A DNA stretch of 64,000 nt, from NCBI GenBank assembly GCA_036924285.1, contig JAYKYS010000001.1, positions 8,953,501 to 9,017,500 on the forward strand. Reading direction: 5' to 3'. Positions 57,640 through 64,000 of the stretch are shown here, in pieces (the first letter of the stretch is position 1; the number at the start of each line of letters is the position of its first letter). This DNA comes from Asterella californica (lineage: Eukaryota > Streptophyta > Marchantiopsida > Marchantiales > Aytoniaceae). The translations under genes were made by a program, and so were the position numbers. The notes beneath the pieces were generated by a model, which was not told where the DNA came from, ran no database searches, and saw only the letters and a list, made by a program, of their open reading frames with translations.

Positions 57640-60300
57640 GCAATTCCGGAGCTTCACTGTGATAGGTAGGTTTGTCGGCCCCGGCGTTGCGGCGCGTAAT
57701 GATTGAAATACGGTACTGGAGTCTAACTACTATTGTCGTTTCTGCTTCCTTAGATGCGTATATATGGAACACAATTCTTTATAAAGGCTGACTAAGTTTT
57801 CCGCAGTTTGTGGAGGGGAGAACCAAGTTCTTCTATGAGGGTCGGAGCGCATCGGAAACGGTGGGAAACCTGTAAGAACAGTCAGAACCCACCCCCATGC
57901 TCATCTACATGCGCACGGGGCCTTTCTCAAAGAGTTGGGGGTTCTTTCCCGTAAAATCCCTACGGAACCTATACCGGCAAATAATAAGTTTTTTGGGTTG
58001 CCATACTTGCGTTGATCCGGTTTGCGTGGAGAGAGTAAAGGATCCGGCATGAAAACTCAAGAGGTATACGAATCTCGTTTTCATGGTTCCTCCTAAACCT
58101 CACACCATCGCATAACTAACTTTCACAATATGTTTGCTTCTTATATATCAGATATCACAGGCTATCTCCAGTATTCCACACGTCAAAGAATAAATTTACA
58201 GAACACTTCATAACAATCTCATGGATGTAAGCATATTTCATAGAATATACTTGGGATATACATGTGAGCATATGCTATATCAATTTCTCCGGGAACGTTG
58301 TTCGCTTTATGTTATCAGAAAAGAAATAAGTATTATCGAAAATTCTGTAACCAGTATGTAGTGAAAAGATAATTTTTAATAAATGTTAAATAGAATACGG
58401 TAGAGACATGACATGTAGAGCAAAGACGAACAGACTTACTTCCGAAACTAGAAATGCAAGAGGTTACTAACGAACATACATTAATTTATTATCTAATCTA
58501 CCCTAATGAAAAGATTAGGTAAAAGTTTTGTTTATTTCTCTCATCACTCACAAGTTTGAGAAGGTGCATATGGTTAGAGAAATAACTTTGCATATTTGCC
58601 ACCTCCATCAGAAAATGGAGAAGGTGAATATCCACGTCTAATATGGCACATGTGCATATATCTTATATATATTCACTTCGCATCACTTCGTGTGAGACAT
58701 CAAGAATTTTTCACCAGCATTTAGTTTATTTTGCACTTGCTCAATGAGAGGAGGCTCACTCCCTACGTAATTCTCTCTTATAACTTGCTTGGATCCAATA
58801 TTCACGACACGAGAACAGATGACCGTGACGAACTTAAACCACAACTACCGCTATATTAGCGATGAGGATCTCCACTGCTAATCACTTTTAATCTTTGCTA
58901 AGTAAATTCTGCACAAGCGGGGGCCTTTGAGAGATTTGCAACGCAGTCATCATCGCAGTACGTGATGAAACTTTGTGATCTTGGTGGCAAAATGAGCAGA
59001 AGAAAAAGGGCTTCAAAATGAGCCCATGATGAGCTCAGGAGGAATAAGGACGGCTTCAAAATTATCAAGTGAATCTCGGATCACTAAGGACCACAGAAAT
59101 ATAATATTCTAAATTTTGAATTTTGAAATGTTCTACTATGCAGCATGTTTTGTTATAATCACTTACTCCTCGAGTTACCATGACCCAGCGAGCTCTTTTG
59201 AGACAAGGATTTCAATTGGGACCTTGACCTCCCGCACTCTGACTGAGAGAAGAAAACTAATTGTAATGTACACGTGGTCTGGCTTTGCATGCTCTTTCGT
59301 ACACACCTATCTACTTATCGACCTAGTTAGCTAAAGATTTTTGCTTGACTGCATCCTTATCGTAATGTTAATCTAAATCGTGAATCAATGTTTGTGTGTC
59401 TTTGATGCGTGATGTATTTTCTAAATATCCTAAAACGGGGCAGAAATTTACTCTCTCAGTCCCCTGTATGGACAATTGAATCTGCTCAGTCCTCCGATGT
59501 TCAAACTTACTTCCTCAGTCCTTGATCGGTTCGGACGCTGGTGCCAACTACAGTAGAGGCTTTACCTGGTGAAATGGACGCAAGTTAGCAAACCTGACCT
59601 TGGAAAGTTTACGGGTCCATAGAGATGCTCTGAAAGACAGGTTCTTGTATGTCAGGTCGAGGAGAGCAGGTGGGCTAGACGACTAGACATAAGTCACGAG
59701 GCAGCTTCGATGAAGAGCCATGTGAAATTGTAACGCGTTTGTTTCTTCAGAAGTGGGTTGTAGCGACGCGCAGTGATACTTATAGTGAAGAATCAAGTTT
59801 ATCCTCGACTCTGAACTTATGACAGAAACGGACACACCTGGATGGATTGATGAGAGTGTTGCTGCACACGGTGATTTTGAAAGAGTTCGTTTCTCTTACG
59901 AGAGATATACAATTTTAATGTCTCGGCTAACACTAGAGAAGGAACTAGTGATACAGTCGAAATCACTCCTTGGCAAAAATAGAGACAGACAATGTTGACG
60001 ATGAGCAAGACAAAGATTTTTTTAGTTGGAAAGATCTATGTCCAGCTTCAGTTCGAAGCTACACGTATTAAGCTGAGCTCTAACTTTTAGTTGATGGAGG
60101 ATTTCAATTCGCTATGGGTTGTTGGTCAGTGTATGATTTCTTGATCAACAAACATTGAAAGACAAGAGAGAATTACTATGTTTGAACTTGCATATTTGGA
60201 TTTCGAATGAGACTTAATCCGTCTACCATGAAGAGGAATGGAGAGATAGTGCATCGTCATACTTACAAGAAAAATCAACAGCTGAATTTGGAATCGAGAT
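57640..60300. other. gene-free segment with module copy 5
   Basis: No gene recognised. At about 58,479-58,640 the two-hairpin module is present (ATTAATTTATTATCTAATC...GATTAGGT, then GCATATTTGCCACCTCCATC...AATGGAGAAGGTGAATATCC). The open frame at 59,116-59,334 has no domain. Confidence 0.5.
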
Positions 60301-62531
60301 CTTTTTCTGAATTTATCCAACGTCGTTCATCTCAGGTACAGTTGTGAGAGGAACTGATTTGAATCAAGAAGCTGGGTTGAGTGACATGTGGTTTGAGGTG
60401 GGTGTTCGTCCACACAAGGTTTGCAAACTATCTATAGTAGGTGCATGCGGACAGATAGTGAGACATCATTTGACATGTCTATTTTAAGAGTTTGGAGCGG
60501 AACACGAACCAACTGAGTGTTTGAAGGAGTATAGATAGTGACCTTAATTGCTGTGAATGGAGAGTTGATGCCAACATGGTTTGATGTCTGGTGTTTTTCA
60601 GATTACTGTACGTAATTTGCAGCATACATGTCTCGATCATTTGCATAGTTAGAGAGGTTCATGTCAAAATGTCCATCACATTGCTCTCTTGATATGCAAT
60701 CGGTTGTTATAGATTCTAATGTGTCATTTGTTAGACTAATCAATGACTTCTGTCAGACCTTCTAGAAACGGACTACTTACCATGCTACTTACCAAATGTG
60801 AGAGAAGATCCAAGACTGGATCCAAGGTGGTCAGACAAGATTTTATATGCTATTCTTGTAGGAGATAGATTCTGAATGCGTAGTTGAGTATGGAACATGG
60901 TCAGGTTTTTGTATATTCCAACGTGTTTTTCTATGTCCTTCAACCTATCTCCATGCATTGTTATTTTCTCAAAAAGTAATCACCCTCGACGCATGTCACA
61001 CTAAAAACAAGAAATATCCTTCTCAAATATTTATCGCTAGTTGTTCTATGAAAATAACAGTCCATTATTCTCTGCTTTGCTGTAGCTGCTAGCAAAGATG
61101 AGGAAACATGGACGTGGTCTTGTACTCTCATGCGACGTAGTAGTATAGGTATGAGCCATAAGCATATAGTCATTCTGTCCGATCGATGTAAAGGATTGTT
61201 GAGTGTAGTGAAAAATGTTCTCCCATAGCACATCCATGGATATTGTTCACATCATATGAGAACTAATGTGAAAGTTCGCTTTGACGAAGATGCCGAGAAG
61301 ACATTTTGGTCATGTGTTTATGCACGAAAAGAAGCGAAGTAAGTGCTTCATCTCGCTTTCTATAAGTTATAGATTTGACATTGTAATGACATGAGTTCTA
61401 GTTGTCTCAGTATTAGTTTTACGATTGAACTCTTGGTGTTTGCTTGGCTGTGTAAAAGTTCAATCTCATACTTGACAATCTGAAGAGCAATGGATGTAGT
61501 GGGTATGAAGCAATTGCCTATATCTGCAAGATTCCTATCCATTTGTTGACACGATGTCAATTTCCTCTACCATGATATGATAAAGTTACTTCAAACGTGA
61601 TTGAGTCTATAAATGCTACTCTTAAGCTTATTAGAGAATTTGCTCCTTTTCGTGTAGTCATCGAGATGTGGACATATATGATGGATGTGTTTGTGAAACA
61701 GAATGTGGATGCACGGATGTACGATGTCTTAATTTCATTTGCACAGTTCTACTTTGATGAGAACGTGAGAGTTTGTGGTCAGTTTATCTATCATATGTCA
61801 AGTGATGACACAACTCGTTGTTGTGACCGTGCGTCTCTTCATTATCTCGGATAGAGAGTTCAAGAGAGATCCTATACGTAATAATGATAGTGTTTGGTTC
61901 AGCAAGACCCTACATAGAATATATGCACATTCTATTCCTCCTTTGATCACTACAGATCTTATGTTGACATTCGGGTGTGGCCCTCCTCTAGTAGCTCTCC
62001 AAGAGGGAGGCACAGAGTTGTCCGAATACCATCATGGCACACAATGTAGAGAAAATGGGGTCGAGTTATAACTGAACTTGAGTATCCATTGGATGAAGAT
62101 CCAGTGCACCAGAGTCATATGTGTGTGTGTGACAAACTGATTTACAGCAAGATAACACACATCAAACTCAGACGGATGGTGAAACATTTTAATATCTTTT
62201 CGAAAGACATGTATCAGCAACCGGACCCCTTCGTACAAGACATCCAAGGTCCAAGCAAAGCCAGCGAAGGTGTTCTATCTGCAAGGCACTTGGACACAAC
62301 ATACGCACTTGTCCACAACGTGCAATAGTGAGAGGGTTTGATACTACATAGACAGATACTCATCATCTTGTGCTAGAGGTTGTACAAGCAGAAGAGACAA
62401 TGAGCACTACTGTTTTCCAACAAGACTCGGATGGTCATCACGTTGTCATTGGAAGTGATGAGGACGAGCACGATGTATCAGTGTATAAAATCAAGGAATA
62501 TGAATTCGAAGATCACTTTAGTGTATTCTGA
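60300..62531 (+). pseudogene. decayed MULE (Mutator-like) transposase
   Basis: Readable pieces in MULE order begin with a catalytic D1 segment VITLDACHTK (about 60,980) followed by KYPSQIFIASC. Next is SDRCKGLLSVVKNVL with HGYCSHHMRTNVKVRF (about 61,175-61,310). The distal segment IESINATLKLIREFAPF with VIEMWTYMMDVFVKQ follows (61,600-61,700). A CCHC zinc knuckle CSICKALGHNIRTC (about 62,270-62,312) and an acidic tail end at TGA 62,529. Several frame changes and stops separate them, so it cannot be functional. The N-terminal part before 60,750 is poorly readable, and terminal repeats were not found. Confidence 0.82.
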
Positions 62532-63201
62532 AGTATGTGTCTGAAAAGTTTAATTTCCTTGTGCTTACGATAAGAGGGTCATATTTGTTTCGCTGTGCTA
62601 CATTTTCTTTCACCAAATTATTTATCTATGTGCTTAGTGTTTATAACTATAGTGCTTTGCAAATACATACGTCACATAGTAGGTGTACACTGGCCGTAAC
62701 ACCTAGGGGTTGCATAGTAGTAAATATGTGATAAGTTATAACTATGTGTGGTGAGTCTTCTAAATAAGTCCCAAGGCTAGACCATACTCTAAGTTAGTGA
62801 CAGATAACTAGGAGTAGTCACAGTTAGAGTTGGAAGTATTTGAAGACATAATATTGAAATATTCTGAATGTGAGAATCACTATTTTGTTTGGTTATGCAT
62901 AAGATGACAAGGGGGTGAATAATACACTCTTGTCTTATGCGTGACTGATTTTTATTGATTGTAGAGACTTAAGGTCAAACAATCAAGAGGGTTGTTGACT
63001 TTTTTTGCTCAATTATGTGTTAGTACTTTGTCTTATAAGGAGCAATCAAAGATTCTCTTTAAAGATTCCTTTCTACTTCTAGAAGGATTCAAATTATTAG
63101 AGTAGAGTCAAAAGTAGAGACATCTACCCTTGACTTAGGACTTTTATCTTTGACTTGGTCTCCATAAACTGCAGTAAATCATATTTACAAGTAATTACAA
63201 G

Positions 63202-63288
63202 CATTGACAGTAGTTGTCAATGTTGAGGAGAGTTTGGAACTTCCGCTGCAACAAGTGCAGCTGGAGGGGTTCAACTCCCCTCGGAAGT
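63202..63288 (+). other. compact tRNA-like fold preceded by a hairpin
   Basis: 63,239-63,288 folds into a three-way junction. A 7-bp closing stem ACTTCCG/CGGAAGT encloses a 4-bp stem with 7-nt loop (CTGC-AACAAGT-GCAG) and a 5-bp T-arm-like stem with the loop TTCAACT. GGTTCAACTCC fits the tRNA B-box consensus. There is no D-arm or A-box and T33 is absent from the middle loop, so it is not an ordinary tRNA gene. Just upstream, 63,202-63,222 is another perfect hairpin (CATTGAC-AGTAGTT-GTCAATG). Confidence 0.6.
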
Positions 63289-63479
63289 ACATGATCATTT
63301 AGTCATGTGTTTTAATTTTTTTTTCCAATTTGACTATCGTTGTTCGCTACTGTTGGCATTTGTTGTGAACGCTTCTGATCGTCTGCATTTGTTGTGAAGA
63401 CTTCTGATCGTCTTCTGATGTGCAAGCTTCTGATCTACCTGCCAGTACCATCCATTGGAACATGCGGATAGAGTTCGGT

Positions 63480-63890
63480 TTTGGAAACAGGTTTCCAAAA
63501 CCTGTAAACTTGAAACTTCAACAGGTTTCCAAAACCTGTACCTATAACAGGTTTTAAAAACCTGTTTAGAAAACAGGTTTTAGACGAGCCAGAGGAAGAA
63601 AATGACCAGAGACAAAGTAATATTTTGAAAAATCATCGATCTGTCAAAACTATAATAAAAAATATATGCCTGTCAAAAATATATGCCTGCCAAAACAATA
63701 TATATGCCTGCCAAAACCTGTAAACTTGAACAGGTTTCCAAAACCTGTACCGGAAACAGGTTTTAGAAACCTGTAAACTTCAACAGGTTTCCAAAACCTG
63801 TTCGTAAACAGATTTTAGACGGGCCAGAGGAAGAAAAGGACCAAAGACAAAGTAATATTTTGAAAAATCATCGATCGGTCAAAAATCAAG
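63480..63890. repeat. palindrome array in a ~245-bp tandem duplication
   Basis: The palindromic word AACAGGTTTCCAAAACCTGT and variants recur about seven times in two clusters (63,488-63,575 and 63,715-63,815). Each cluster is followed by the same tail (GCCAGAGGAAGAAAA, GACAAAGTAATATTTTGAAA, ATCATCGATC) about 245 bp apart. The array may be element-internal or a cluster of protein-binding sites. Confidence 0.88.
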
Positions 63891-64000
63891 CAATATTTTG
63901 ACTTCTTTCAAATAGAGAAGAAAAAATTTTATTCACATAATAACACAATATTCTTAGAAAAAATATATCCATCTTGAAATATAATGCTTTTAGGCTTTAT
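63891..64000. other. AT-rich right edge, nothing recognised
   Basis: No gene, repeat boundary or regulatory site could be supported in the last ~110 bases. Confidence 0.5.

Noticed and set aside
63239..63288. Functional nuclear tRNA gene
   Set aside because: No D-arm, no A-box, and no T at the position before the would-be anticodon. It is reported only as a tRNA-like fold.
63340..63440. Hammerhead ribozyme (retrozyme-like) suggested by repeated CTGATC words
   Set aside because: The CTGATGA and GAAA core elements are not present together in the required arrangement.

Overview
The window is nuclear DNA from a land plant. Genes carry GT-AG introns, a plastid-targeted Calvin-cycle repair enzyme is present, intergenic DNA is AT-rich, and decayed transposable elements fill most of the space. 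The mix of elements (a Replitron-like HUH element, an intron-bearing DDE transposase with a SAP motif, a reverse transcriptase of a type I associate with non-seed plants) points to a bryophyte or other non-seed plant. Moss is my best guess; this is inference.

Host-type genes are few. At the left end, CBBY (1915-5485, +, 11 exons, all joining in frame to 344 aa) converges on a 2-oxoglutarate/Fe(II) dioxygenase (6187-7339, -, three visible exons; the N-terminal exon was not found). A coiled-coil RING-finger gene (42991-44009, -, two exons) lies near the middle.

The rest is accessory DNA. (1) 8.55-10.05 kb holds a repeat copy containing a long foldback. (2) 14.9-23.6 kb is a nest: two ~0.57 kb direct repeats flank a second copy of that repeat, and a complete 6,050-bp PIF/Harbinger transposon is inserted in it (33-bp perfect terminal inverted repeats, TAA target duplication, DDE transposase, Myb/SANT-like ORF, a third unassigned ORF, three tandem-repeat arrays). 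The 9.9-kb copy is the unoccupied paralogous site. (3) 29.8-39.1 kb is a decayed Ty3/Gypsy retrotransposon on the minus strand with ~1.68-kb LTRs. (4) 40.4-41.9 kb is a reverse-transcriptase relic and a 57-bp coding-phase repeat. (5) 49.7-51.4 kb is a spliced DDE-type transposase with a C-terminal SAP motif. (6) 54.8-57.6 kb is a candidate Replitron: a Rep-type HUH endonuclease (HLH plus YxxK) bracketed by short direct repeats. (7) 60.3-62.5 kb is a decayed MULE transposase. (8) The right end has a palindrome array and a compact tRNA-like fold.

Across the AT-rich gaps a two-hairpin module recurs at least five times in a fixed order and in both orientations. No annotated element explains it. 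Splice junctions and repeat boundaries were read by eye, with no database search and no transcript evidence.
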